A DNA stretch of 64,000 nt from Cellulosimicrobium cellulans (lineage in GTDB: Bacteria; Actinomycetota; Actinomycetes; Actinomycetales; Cellulomonadaceae), in the NCBI RefSeq assembly GCF_024124905.1, contig NZ_JAMXST010000002.1, positions 558,001-622,000 on the forward strand, in the 5' to 3' direction. Shown in pieces: positions 25,013 to 32,917 of this stretch. The notes beneath the pieces were generated by a model. That model was not told where the DNA came from. It made no database searches and was given only the letters and a program-made list of their open reading frames with translations. The position numbers were made by a program, and so were the translations under genes. The stretch's first letter is position 1; each line of letters opens with the position of its first letter.

Positions 25013-26422
25013 GTGAAGAGCGCCGTCGAGACCCTGGACCCCACCAAGGTCAAGCTGACCGTCGAGGTGGAGTACGACGAGCTCAAGCCGAGCATCGAGC
25101 ACGCCTACAAGCACATCGCGGAGCAGGTGAACATCCCCGGCTTCCGCAAGGGCAAGGTCCCGCCGCGCGTGATCGACCAGCGCGTCGGCTGGGGCGCCGT
25201 CATCGAGCACGCCGTCAACGACGGCCTTTCGGGCTTCTACCGCCAGGCCGCCAGCGAGGAGAGCCTGCGCCCGCTCGGCCAGCCCGAGGTCGAGGTCACC
25301 GAGATCCCGGCGAAGGCCGGCGAGGGCCAGCTGGTCTTCACCGCCGAGGTCGAGGTGCGCCCCGAGATCACGCTGCCCGCCCTCGACTCGCTCGCCATCA
25401 CGGTGGAGCCCGCCGAGGTCACGGACGAGGACGTCACCGAGCGCCTCGACGCGCTCCGCGAGCGCTTCGGCACCCTCGTCGGCGTCGACCGCCCCGCGGC
25501 CGAGGGCGACTTCGTCGTGCTCGACCTCAAGGCCGAGATCGACGGCGAGGAGGTCGACTCCGTCTCCGGCGTCAGCTACCAGATCGGCTCGGGCAACATG
25601 CTCGAGGGCCTGGACGAGGCGCTCACCGGCCTCTCGGCCGACGAGACGACCACGTTCACCGCGCCCCTGGCCGGTGGCGAGCACGAGGGCAAGGAGGCGT
25701 CGGTCACCGTCACGGCCACCTCGGTCAAGCAGCGCGACCTGCCCGAGGCGGACGACGACTTCGCCCAGCTCGCGTCCGAGTTCGACACGCTCGAGGAGCT
25801 CACCGCGGACCTGCGCGAGCAGGTCGCGAGCATCAAGACGTCGAACCAGGCCGTCGCCGCCCGTGACGAGCTCCTCAAGGCGCTCAACGACGCCGTCGAG
25901 ATCCCCGTGCCGTCGGGCGTCGTCGAGGCCGAGGTGCACCGCCACCTCGAGTCCGAGGGCCGCCTGGAGGACGAGACGCACCGCGCCGAGGTCACCGTCG
26001 AGGCGACCGACGCCATCCGCAACCAGATCCTGCTCGACACCCTCGCCGAGCAGCTCGAGATCAAGGTCGCGCAGAACGAGCTCCTCGAGTACCTCGTGAG
26101 CGCGTCGCGCCAGTACGGGATGGACCCGAACCAGTTCATCCAGTCGCTCGACCAGGGCGGGCAGATCCCCGCGATGGTCGGCGAGGTCGCGCGCTCCAAG
26201 TCGCTCGCCGTCGCGCTGCGCCAGATCGAGGTCAAGGACACCGCCGGCGACGTCGTCGACCTCACCGAGTTCATCGGCTCGGACGACGAGGACGCCGCCG
26301 CGGACGAGTCGGTCGAGGACGTCGCCGCCGAGCCCGTCGAGGAGGCGCTCGTCGACGACTCCGCCGACGCCGCCGCCGAGGCGCCGGTCGCGGACGACGA
26401 GAAGGACGCGACGAAGGCCTGA
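25013..26422 (+). CDS. tig: Trigger factor
   Basis: A ribosome-bound chaperone with peptidyl-prolyl isomerase activity. The ribosome-docking signature NIPGFRKGKVPPRVIDQRVG is at about residues 38-57. The FKBP domain starts near residue 160 (GDFVVLDLKAEIDGEEV). The helical arms follow, and the acidic Ala/Asp/Glu-rich tail (residues ~420-469) is common in actinobacteria. The GTG at 25013 gives the family-typical start KSAVETLDPTKVKLTVEVEY with GGAG upstream; an in-frame TTG at 24998 would add five residues. It precedes clpP1, clpP2 and clpX in the usual order, separated from them by a terminator. Confidence 0.95.
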   Translation: MKSAVETLDPTKVKLTVEVEYDELKPSIEHAYKHIAEQVNIPGFRKGKVPPRVIDQRVGWGAVIEHAVNDGLSGFYRQAASEESLRPLGQPEVEVTEIPAKAGEGQLVFTAEVEVRPEITLPALDSLAITVEPAEVTDEDVTERLDALRERFGTLVGVDRPAAEGDFVVLDLKAEIDGEEVDSVSGVSYQIGSGNMLEGLDEALTGLSADETTTFTAPLAGGEHEGKEASVTVTATSVKQRDLPEADDDFAQLASEFDTLEELTADLREQVASIKTSNQAVAARDELLKALNDAVEIPVPSGVVEAEVHRHLESEGRLEDETHRAEVTVEATDAIRNQILLDTLAEQLEIKVAQNELLEYLVSASRQYGMDPNQFIQSLDQGGQIPAMVGEVARSKSLAVALRQIEVKDTAGDVVDLTEFIGSDDEDAAADESVEDVAAEPVEEALVDDSADAAAEAPVADDEKDATKA

Positions 26423-26455
26423 CACGTCGCCGGCCGGTCGGCCGGAGCAGGTCCC

Positions 26456-26496
26456 ACGACGGCCCGCACCCTCCGCGCGAGGGGGCGGGCCGTCGT
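26456..26496 (+). terminator. Terminator after tig
   Basis: A 12-bp perfect stem ACGACGGCCCGC with its complement, enclosing a smaller CCTC/GAGG pairing, 34 bases after the tig stop. It separates tig from the clp genes. Confidence 0.75.
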
Positions 26497-26532
26497 CGTG
26501 CCCGTGCCGCGCCGGCGCGCGCCGGCCACCTG

Positions 26533-26594
26533 GTGCGCCGTCAGCGAAAACGCGCGCTGTCGGGACGAACGCCGGGCACGGACCGCGTTAGGGT
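26533..26594 (+). promoter_or_regulatory. Candidate ClgR operator and clpP1P2 promoter
   Basis: The complement of 26533-26550 reads TTTTCGCTGACGGCGCAC. It matches, with one mismatch, the consensus WNNWCGCYNANRGCGWWS that I recall for the actinobacterial Clp-gene activator ClgR. A -10 hexamer TAGGGT follows at 26589-26594 with no good -35, as expected of an activator-dependent promoter. The 5' UTR to clpP1 would be about 85 nt. Confidence 0.5.
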
Positions 26595-26686
26595 CACTGC
26601 AGCACGGCCGGACCGGGACACGCTCCCGGCACCGGCCAGGGCAGCGCAGGCGGGGGCGACCCGCGGGAGCGACGAAGGAGATGGAA

Positions 26687-27328
26687 GTGAACGAGCTGTA
26701 CCTGCCGTCCGACGCGACGGCCCCGGTCAACCGCGCCGAGGGTCCGGGCTTCGGACTCAACGACTCCATCTACAACCGGCTCCTCAAGGAGCGCATCATC
26801 TGGCTCGGCTCGGAGGTGCGCGACGAGAACGCGAACGCCATCTGCGCCCAGATGATGCTGCTCGCCGCGGAGGACCCGGAGAAGGACATCTGGCTCTACA
26901 TCAACTCGCCCGGCGGGTCGATCACGGCCGGCATGGCGATCTACGACACCATGCAGTACATCCAGCCCGACGTCGCGACGATCGCGATGGGCATGGCGGC
27001 CTCGATGGGCCAGTTCCTGCTCTCGTCCGGCACCAAGGGCAAGCGGTACGCGACGCCGCACGCGCGCGTCATGATGCACCAGCCCTCGGGCGGCATCGGC
27101 GGCACCGCGACCGACGTGCGCATCAACGCGCAGCTCATCATGCACATGAAGCAGGTGCTCTCCGAGCTGACGGCCGAGCAGACGGGCAAGCCGCTCGAGC
27201 AGATCCTCAAGGACAACGACCGCGACAGCTGGTTCACGGCCGAGGAGGCGCTGGAGTACGGCTTCATCGACCACGTCGTCACCAACGCGTCGTCCGTGAC
27301 CGGCGGCGGCGGCACCACGGGTTCCTGA
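26687..27328 (+). CDS. clpP1: ATP-dependent Clp protease proteolytic subunit ClpP1
   Basis: One of two paired ClpP peptidases forming the mixed tetradecamer that degrades proteins fed by ClpX or ClpC. The 213-residue product has the catalytic Ser in [10 protein letters not shown] (Ser106), His in [11 protein letters not shown] (His131) and Asp in NDRDSWF (Asp180). The oligomer and oxyanion motif is [22 protein letters not shown]. The GTG at 26687 is chosen because GAAGGAG is 6 nt upstream; an ATG two codons earlier would abut that site. clpP2 follows after 37 nt, so the two are cotranscribed. Confidence 0.95.
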   Translation: MNELYLPSDATAPVNRAEGPGFGLNDSIYNRLLKERIIWLGSEVRDENANAICAQMMLLAAEDPEKDIWLYINSPGGSITAGMAIYDTMQYIQPDVATIAMGMAASMGQFLLSSGTKGKRYATPHARVMMHQPSGGIGGTATDVRINAQLIMHMKQVLSELTAEQTGKPLEQILKDNDRDSWFTAEEALEYGFIDHVVTNASSVTGGGGTTGS

Positions 27329-27365
27329 CCCCGCACCGGACACCAGACTTCACCGAGGAGAACCC

Positions 27366-28043
27366 GTGAGCTTCAGCGCCGAGTCCCAGTACCTGTCCAC
27401 CGCGCAGCGCCTCGCCGGCGCGCCGTCGGCGCGGTACGTCCTCCCGCAGTTCGAGGAGCGCACCGCGTACGGCTTCAAGCGGCAGGACCCCTACACCAAG
27501 CTGTTCGAGGACCGCATCATCTTCCTGGGCGTCCAGGTCGACGACGCGTCCGCCGACGACGTCATGGCCCAGCTCCTCGTGCTCGAGAGCCAGGACCCCG
27601 ACCGCGACATCATCCTCTACATCAACTCGCCGGGCGGGTCGTTCACCGCGATGACCGCGCTCTACGACACGATGCAGTACATCAAGCCGCAGATCCAGAC
27701 GGTCTGCCTGGGCCAGGCGGCGTCGGCCGCAGCGGTCCTGCTCGCCGCCGGCCAGCCGGGCAAGCGCCTCGCGCTGCCGAACGCGCGCGTGCTCATCCAC
27801 CAGCCCGCGATGGAGGGCGGCGGCTACGCGCAGGCGTCCGACATCGAGATCCACGCGAACGAGCTCATCCGCATGCGCGAGTGGCTCGAGGACACGCTGG
27901 CCCTGCACTCGGGCAAGTCGGTCGAGCAGGTCCGTCAGGACATCGAGCGCGACAAGATCCTCACCGCCGAGCAGGCGAAGGAGTACGGCCTCGTGGACCA
28001 GGTCCTCGAGAGCCGCAAGGCCGTCGCGGTCAACAAGCCCTGA
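27366..28043 (+). CDS. clpP2: ATP-dependent Clp protease proteolytic subunit ClpP2
   Basis: The second ClpP peptidase of the pair; actinobacteria need both for an active enzyme. The 225-residue product has Ser120 ([11 protein letters not shown]), His145 ([14 protein letters not shown]) and Asp196 (IERDKIL), so the triad is complete. It carries a ~35-residue N-terminal propeptide-like extension relative to E. coli ClpP. CACCGAGGAG lies before the GTG. It is likely transcribed from the clpP1 promoter. Confidence 0.95.
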   Translation: MSFSAESQYLSTAQRLAGAPSARYVLPQFEERTAYGFKRQDPYTKLFEDRIIFLGVQVDDASADDVMAQLLVLESQDPDRDIILYINSPGGSFTAMTALYDTMQYIKPQIQTVCLGQAASAAAVLLAAGQPGKRLALPNARVLIHQPAMEGGGYAQASDIEIHANELIRMREWLEDTLALHSGKSVEQVRQDIERDKILTAEQAKEYGLVDQVLESRKAVAVNKP

Positions 28044-28074
28044 CCTGACCGCCCGGACCGCTCGACCCTCACGC

Positions 28075-28108
28075 CGCGCCGCCGTCCCCCGCCCGGGGCG
28101 GCGGCGCG
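28075..28108 (+). terminator. Hairpin between clpP2 and clpX
   Basis: A 10-bp perfect stem CGCGCCGCCG with its complement, plus inner CCCC/GGGG pairing, 32 bases after clpP2. It may reduce or stop read-through into clpX, which starts 149 bases further on. Confidence 0.5.
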
Positions 28109-28256
28109 ACACGTTGCACCCCGTCCGGGGAGCCCACCTGACAACGGGGGCCCCGTGGTGTGGAATGGGGAGCAGGACTCGCTCGGCCGTGCCCGGGCCC
28201 CGCGCCGTCGATCCCGACGGCGGGAGGCCCCGGGCACCCGGACAAGGAGACGCGTA

Positions 28257-29543
28257 GTGGCTCGTATCTCAGACGGCGCCGACCTGCTGAAGTGCTCGTT
28301 CTGCGGCAAGTCGCAGAAGCAGGTCAAGAAGCTCATCGCGGGCCCCGGTGTGTACATCTGCGACGAGTGCATCGACCTGTGCAACGAGATCATCGAGGAG
28401 GAGCTCGCCGAGGCGACGGAGCTCGGCCTCACGGAGCTGCCCAAGCCCAAGGAGATCTTCGAGTTCCTCGAGCAGTACGTCATCGGCCAGGACGCCGCGA
28501 AGCGGGCCCTGGCCGTCGCCGTCTACAACCACTACAAGCGCGTCCAGGCGGGCGAGCAGTCCAAGCCGTCGAGCCCGGACGACCCGGACTACGTGGAGCT
28601 GGCGAAGTCGAACATTCTGTTGATCGGTCCGACGGGGACGGGTAAGACGTATCTGGCGCAGACGTTGGCGCGGATGTTGAACGTGCCGTTCGCGATCGCG
28701 GACGCGACGGCGCTCACCGAGGCGGGGTATGTCGGTGAGGACGTCGAGAACATTCTGTTGAAGCTGGTGCAGGCGGCGGACTTCGACGTGAAGAAGGCTG
28801 AGACCGGGATCATCTATATCGATGAGATCGACAAGGTGGCGCGCAAGGCGGAGAACCCGTCGATCACGCGTGATGTGTCGGGTGAGGGTGTGCAGCAGGC
28901 GTTGTTGAAGATCATCGAGGGCACGAGCGCGTCGGTGCCGCCGCAGGGTGGTCGTAAGCATCCGCATCAGGAGTTCATCCAGGTGGACACGTCGAACGTG
29001 TTGTTCATCGTGGCGGGGGCGTTTGCGGGGTTGGACGACATCGTGGCGGCGCGGGCGCGTAAGCGGGGTGTGGGGTTTGGTGCGTCGATCGAGACGGGTG
29101 CGGGGGAGGATCTGTTCGCGCAGGTGCGTCCGGAGGATCTGCACCGGTTCGGGTTGATCCCGGAGTTCATCGGGCGTCTTCCGGTGATCGCGTCGGTGTC
29201 GGCGCTGGACTCCGAGGCGTTGGTGCGGATCTTGACGCAGCCGCGCAATGCGTTGGTGAAGCAGTATCAGCGGATGTTCGCGATCGACGGGGTGGAGCTG
29301 GAGTTCACCGAGGGTGCGGTGGAGGCGGTCGCGGAGCAGGCGTTGTTGCGGGGGACGGGGGCGCGGGGGTTGCGGGCGATCATGGAGGAGGTGTTGCAGC
29401 AGGTGATGTTCGACGTGCCGTCGCGTGATGACGTGGAGCGGGTGGTGATCACGCGGGAGGTCGTGCTGGACAACGTGAATCCCACGATCGTGCCGCGCAC
29501 GTCGACTGCGCGGTCGCGCACCCCGCGGGAGAAGTCCGCCTGA
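28257..29543 (+). CDS. clpX: ATP-dependent Clp protease ATP-binding subunit ClpX
   Basis: The AAA+ unfoldase that recognises substrates and feeds them to ClpP. In the 428-residue product a C4 zinc finger (Cys13, 16, 35, 38) is followed by Walker A GPTGTGKT (124-131) and Walker [10 protein letters not shown]. The pore loop sits in the typical position, and the [14 protein letters not shown] sensor region is present. AAGGAGA is 6 nt before the GTG. Codon use changes sharply at Asn119 (28611). Before it no Leu is encoded by TTG; after it, 16 of 27 Leu are TTG and GGT/CGT codons are common. The protein sequence shows no break, so the gene looks mosaic at the DNA level. Confidence 0.96.
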   Translation: MARISDGADLLKCSFCGKSQKQVKKLIAGPGVYICDECIDLCNEIIEEELAEATELGLTELPKPKEIFEFLEQYVIGQDAAKRALAVAVYNHYKRVQAGEQSKPSSPDDPDYVELAKSNILLIGPTGTGKTYLAQTLARMLNVPFAIADATALTEAGYVGEDVENILLKLVQAADFDVKKAETGIIYIDEIDKVARKAENPSITRDVSGEGVQQALLKIIEGTSASVPPQGGRKHPHQEFIQVDTSNVLFIVAGAFAGLDDIVAARARKRGVGFGASIETGAGEDLFAQVRPEDLHRFGLIPEFIGRLPVIASVSALDSEALVRILTQPRNALVKQYQRMFAIDGVELEFTEGAVEAVAEQALLRGTGARGLRAIMEEVLQQVMFDVPSRDDVERVVITREVVLDNVNPTIVPRTSTARSRTPREKSA

Positions 29544-29562
29544 CGCCCGCGGACCCCCCGGT

Positions 29563-29646
29563 CCCGCGAGGTAGACCCGTGGTCGGCCGAGGTAGAGCCC
29601 CGGTCGGCCGGGGTAGAGCCGTGGTTGGTCGAGGTAGAGCTGTGGT
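29563..29646 (+). repeat. 21-bp tandem repeat array, 4 copies, downstream of clpX
   Basis: Units at 29563-29583, 29584-29604, 29605-29625 and 29626-29646, the same unit and the same copy number as after malQ. The array starts 20 bases past the clpX stop and has the same orientation relative to the gene. In the clpX reading frame the units would encode heptads like EVEPWSA without a stop. Confidence 0.9.
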
Positions 29647-29811
29647 CGGATCTCAGACGCGCAGGGCTGGGTCCGCGGTGCGGGTGGGCTCGGTGCTCGG
29701 GGCTGCGGCGCCGTCACCTTGGTCTGTCGGGCGTGGGTTCTAGGAGCGCCGCTCTGACGCCCCTTCGCATCCGAGCCCACCCCCACCGCTCGGCGGTCGG
29801 CCCACCATGGC

Positions 29812-29853
29812 CCGGCGACCGGCGACCGGCGACCGGGGACCGGCGACCGGCCG
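29812..29853. repeat. 7-bp microrepeat (CCGGCGA)n
   Basis: About six head-to-tail copies of CCGGCGA, with variants in the fourth and last units. Simple-sequence DNA in the non-coding interval. Confidence 0.75.
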
Positions 29854-30025
29854 ACCAGGCGACCTTGGCTCGTCCGGCACTCATGACGAGCCGAGACCAC
29901 CTGCTCGGCGTGGCGTCGTGCGGGCCGGGCGACCTCGCGACGGCACGGGGCGACGTCGCGAGGAACAGGTCGAGTCGCGACCCACGACCCTGACCTGCAG
30001 CTGCAGCCGCAGCCACGGCCGCTGC

Positions 30026-30049
30026 GCAGCGGCGCAGTGGCGCAGTGGC
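30026..30049. repeat. 8-bp microrepeat (CGCAGTGG)3
   Basis: Three adjacent copies, the first reading CGCAGCGG. It lies beside a run of CTGCAG and CCGCAG motifs and has no visible gene context. Confidence 0.6.
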
Positions 30050-30182
30050 GCCCGCGAGGCGCGCGACGGGCGGAGGTGTGCGGTGTCACGCGGCAAGCGG
30101 ACGCAGCAACGGGAACGTGTCGGCGAGACCGGCACCGCGGGCGGTCGCCCGGGTGAGGGACGACCAGGGTGAGACGACGTCG

Positions 30183-30280
30183 GGCGGGGTGGGTGGTGGT
30201 GCCGCGTCGTGGTCGGGCCTGGCGGGAGCCGCGAGGAACGAGCGGCGGATGGTAGACGCGGCACCACCACCCACCCCGCC
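30183..30280. repeat. 26-bp perfect inverted repeat with 46-bp spacer
   Basis: Arms 30183-30208 and 30255-30280 are exact complements over 26 bp and would give a very stable hairpin in RNA from either strand. A CCGC/GCGG pairing extends it inside the spacer. No target-site duplication flanks the 98-bp unit. It could be a terminator between clpX and fadD, a small non-coding RNA, or a non-autonomous inverted-repeat element. Confidence 0.85.
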
Positions 30281-30314
30281 ACCCAAGGTGACCAGACCGC
30301 CGTCGAACACAAGA

Positions 30315-30461
30315 ACCACGGCTCCACCTCGCGCGACCACGGCTCTACCTCGCGTGACCAGGGCTCTACCTCGGCCGACCAGGGCTCTACCTCGGCGGAC
30401 CAGGGCTCTACCTCGCGCGGTCTCGGGTCTGCTTCGGCCGGCCAGGGTTCTGCCTCGGTGG
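30315..30461 (-). repeat. 21-bp tandem repeat array, 7 copies, downstream of fadD
   Basis: Seven contiguous 21-bp units starting at 30315, 30336, 30357, 30378, 30399, 30420 and 30441. On the plus strand the core reads ACCACGGCTCTACCTC, the complement of the unit after malQ and clpX. The orientation is therefore the same relative to fadD, which is on the minus strand. The nearest unit is 18 bases past the fadD stop. Confidence 0.92.
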
Positions 30462-30479
30462 ATGGCAGGCCTTGCCTGG

Positions 30480-32297
30480 TCAGGCGTCGGCGCCCACCTT
30501 CGCGCCGTAGAGGGTGTCGATCGTGTCGGCGAAGTCCTTGATGACGAGGCCGCGCTTCACCTTGAGGGACGGCGTGAGGTAGCCGTTCTGCTCGGTGAAG
30601 TCCGAGGTCAGCACGGTGATCTTCCGGATCGACTCGGCGCGGGAGACGGCCTCGTTCGCGTGCGCGACGGCGCGGTCGAGCGCGGCGAGGACGTCGGGGT
30701 TCGTGGCGGCGGCGTCGACGTCCATGGGCGGCAGGCCGTGGGTCGCGAGCCAGCCCGGGAGCATCTCGGCGTCGAGCGTGACGAGGGCGCCGATGAAGGG
30801 GCGCTGGTCGCCCACGACGACGACCTGGCTCACGAGCGGGTGGGCGCGCAGGCGGTCCTCCAGCACCGCCGGGGCGACGTTCTTGCCGCCGGCGGTGACG
30901 ATGATCTCCTTCTTGCGGCCGGTGATGCGCAGGTAGCCGTCGTCGTCGAACGCGCCGAGGTCGCCGGTGCGGAACCAGCCGTCCTGGAGCGCCTCGGCGG
31001 TGAGCTCGGGCTGGTTGCGGTAGCCGCGGAAGACGTGGTCGCCCTTGACGAGCAGCTCGCCGTTGTCGTCGATCCGCAGCGAGGTGCCGGGGAACGCGGG
31101 CCCGACGGTGCCGATCTTGGTGAGGCCGGGCAGGTTCACGGCGGTGGGGGCCGTCGTCTCGGTGAGGCCGTAGCCCTCGAGGATGCGCAGCCCGACGCCG
31201 CGGTAGAAGTGGCCCAGCCGCTCGCCGAGGGGAGCGCCGCCGGAGATCGAGTACGTGAGCTGCCCGCCCATCGCGGCCCGGAGCGTCGAGTAGACGAGCC
31301 GGTCGGCGACGGCGTGCTGCGCGCGCAGCCCGAACGACGGTCCGCCCGCGGTGTCGAGCGCGCGCGACCACGTGATCGCGACCTTCGCGGCCCAGTGGAA
31401 GACCTTGCGCTTGGCGCCCGTCCCGGTCTTCTGCTCGGCCGTGTTGTAGACCTTCTCGAAGACGCGCGGCACGGCGAGCAGGAACGTGGGGCGGAACGTC
31501 CCGAGGTCGGCGACGAGGTTCTTGGTGTCCCACGAGTGCGCGAGCACGGCGTTCGACGCGACGACGACGACCTGGATGAAGCGCGCGAAGACGTGGGCGA
31601 GCGGCAGGAACAGCAGGGTGCGCGCGCCGTCGGAGTCGAGGATCTCGGCGAGGCCGGCGCGGCCGTTCAGCGCGAGGTGGACGAAGTTCCGGTGCGTGAG
31701 CTCGACGCCCTTGGGGCGCCCGGTCGAGCCGGAGGTGTAGATGACCGTCGCGAGGTCGTCGACCCGCTGGGCGGCGCGACGGCGGTCGACCTCCTCGGCG
31801 GGGACGTCGGCGCCTGCGGCGCGCAGGGCGTCCACGGCGCCGTCCTCGACGACGAGCACGTCCTCCAGGGCGGGCAGGCGGTCTCGCACGGACGCGACCT
31901 CGGCGGCGTGGGAGGCGGTCTCCACGACGGCGAGCCGTACGGCGGCGTCCGACAGGATCCAGTGCACCTGCTCGGCCGACGACGTCTCGTAGACGGGCAC
32001 GGGGACGGCGCCCACGGCCCACGCCGCGAAGTCGAGGAGGGTCCACTCGTAGCGCGTGCGCGACATGATCGCGACGTGGTCTCCCGGCTCGACGCCGCGG
32101 GCCACGAGGCCGCGCGCGACGGCGACGACGTCCGCCTCGAACTCCTGCGCGGTGACGGGCTCCCACGGGCCGTCCGCGGTGGTCCGGCGCTCGACGAGCG
32201 TCGCGTGGGGACCACGGGCGACACGGTCGGTGAGGAGGGTGCTGATGGTCGCCGTGGGGGAGACCTCGACGAGGCTCGGCGACGCGTGTTCCGTCAT
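30480..32297 (-). CDS. fadD: Long-chain fatty acid-CoA ligase (AMP-forming)
   Basis: Activates fatty acids with ATP and CoA at the membrane face. In the 605-residue product the AMP-binding motif is VIYTSGSTGRPKGVELTHRN, the linker motif is EGYGLTETTAPTAVN, and the C-terminal motif is ITGRKKEIIVTAGGKNVAP with the hinge and catalytic Lys region. The sequence resembles the FadD15 branch. Start at ATG 32297; a longer in-frame ORF runs on to 32708 through the divergent aroQ gene and is rejected. A palindromic TACTC-C-GAGTA site lies in the shared promoter region. A seven-unit 21-bp repeat array follows the gene. Confidence 0.93.
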   Translation of the reverse strand: MTEHASPSLVEVSPTATISTLLTDRVARGPHATLVERRTTADGPWEPVTAQEFEADVVAVARGLVARGVEPGDHVAIMSRTRYEWTLLDFAAWAVGAVPVPVYETSSAEQVHWILSDAAVRLAVVETASHAAEVASVRDRLPALEDVLVVEDGAVDALRAAGADVPAEEVDRRRAAQRVDDLATVIYTSGSTGRPKGVELTHRNFVHLALNGRAGLAEILDSDGARTLLFLPLAHVFARFIQVVVVASNAVLAHSWDTKNLVADLGTFRPTFLLAVPRVFEKVYNTAEQKTGTGAKRKVFHWAAKVAITWSRALDTAGGPSFGLRAQHAVADRLVYSTLRAAMGGQLTYSISGGAPLGERLGHFYRGVGLRILEGYGLTETTAPTAVNLPGLTKIGTVGPAFPGTSLRIDDNGELLVKGDHVFRGYRNQPELTAEALQDGWFRTGDLGAFDDDGYLRITGRKKEIIVTAGGKNVAPAVLEDRLRAHPLVSQVVVVGDQRPFIGALVTLDAEMLPGWLATHGLPPMDVDAAATNPDVLAALDRAVAHANEAVSRAESIRKITVLTSDFTEQNGYLTPSLKVKRGLVIKDFADTIDTLYGAKVGADA

Positions 32298-32344
32298 GGG
32301 ACTCTCCGCTGAGTGGGACGGCAGGTAGGGACGGCGTGACACTT

Positions 32345-32362
32345 TACTCCGTACTCCGAGTA
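32345..32362. promoter_or_regulatory. Candidate operator between fadD and aroQ
   Basis: TACTCCG is repeated directly (32345-32351, 32352-32358), and the second copy forms the palindrome TACTC-C-GAGTA (32352-32362). This AT-richer island lies about 50 bp from the fadD start and 40 bp from aroQ, where a TetR- or GntR-type fatty acid regulator could bind. Confidence 0.35.
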
Positions 32363-32402
32363 TCGCGTTCCTCGGGTCGCCGGGCGCGCCTAGGATCAGT
32401 GG

Positions 32403-32753
32403 GTGACGAACCCGCCCGGCCCCGCTGCCGTCCCCGCCGAGATCCTCATGCTGCGCGACAGCATCGACAACATCGACGCCGCGCTCATGCACCTGCTCGC
32501 GGAGCGGTTCAAGTTCACGCGCCGGGTCGGGGAGCTCAAGGCGCAGGGAGGGTTGCCGCCGGCCGACCCCGACCGGGACCGGCAGCAGATCGCGCGCCTC
32601 ACCGGGATCGCCGACGCCGCGGGCCTCGACCCCCAGTTCGCGGAGCAGTTCCGCGAGTTCATCGTCCGCGAGGTCATCCGCCACCACGAGCGGATCGCCG
32701 CGGAGCACGCCGCGTCGGGCGAGGGCACGCCCGTCCTCGACACCTACTCCTGA
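32403..32753 (+). CDS. Chorismate mutase (AroQ type)
   Basis: A 116-residue helical protein that converts chorismate to prephenate for Phe and Tyr synthesis. LRDSIDNIDAALMHLLAERFKFTRRVGELKAQGGLPPADPDRDRQQIARL is the AroQ core, with the Arg and Lys of RRVGELK and the Asp-Pro-x-Arg segment lining the site. TAGGAT lies 6 nt before the GTG, so the mRNA is probably leaderless. No fused dehydratase or dehydrogenase domain. The residual C-terminal helix ends in ASGEGTPVLDTYS. Confidence 0.88.
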   Translation: MTNPPGPAAVPAEILMLRDSIDNIDAALMHLLAERFKFTRRVGELKAQGGLPPADPDRDRQQIARLTGIADAAGLDPQFAEQFREFIVREVIRHHERIAAEHAASGEGTPVLDTYS

Positions 32754-32917
32754 CGGCGTCGTGACCGTCGGCGTCCGCCGGGTCCTGCCCGACGCGCGGT
32801 GGCGACGCGGGTCGATCTGACCGACCCTGGAGGGGTCCCAGGGTGGGCCCCGGCGTCGGCACGACCTGCGCGCCGGGCGGCCTGCCCGCCACGCCGACGG
32901 ACGCTAGAGGTGTTCGC

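Larger units (their letters stand above)
29544..30479. other. Gene-free, repeat-rich 0.9-kb region between clpX and fadD
   Basis: No convincing gene lies in these 936 bases between two convergent genes. The stretch contains two 21-bp arrays (listed separately), 7-bp and 8-bp microrepeats and a large inverted repeat. Short ORFs on both strands here are Arg/Pro/Ala-rich, lack ribosome binding sites and look accidental. Confidence 0.7.

Noticed and set aside
29625-29993. 122-codon ORF after clpX
   Set aside because: Its first codons are the 21-bp repeat itself and the rest is Arg/Pro/Gly-rich with no ribosome binding site.
30315-30461. Possible CRISPR array
   Set aside because: The 21-bp units are directly adjacent with no unique spacers, and no cas genes are in the window.
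29881-32166. 761-codon minus-strand frame through fadD and the repeats, with EVEPWSA heptads
   Set aside because: It is out of frame with fadD, whose own frame has all the ligase motifs. The heptads come from the repeat array, not from a gene.
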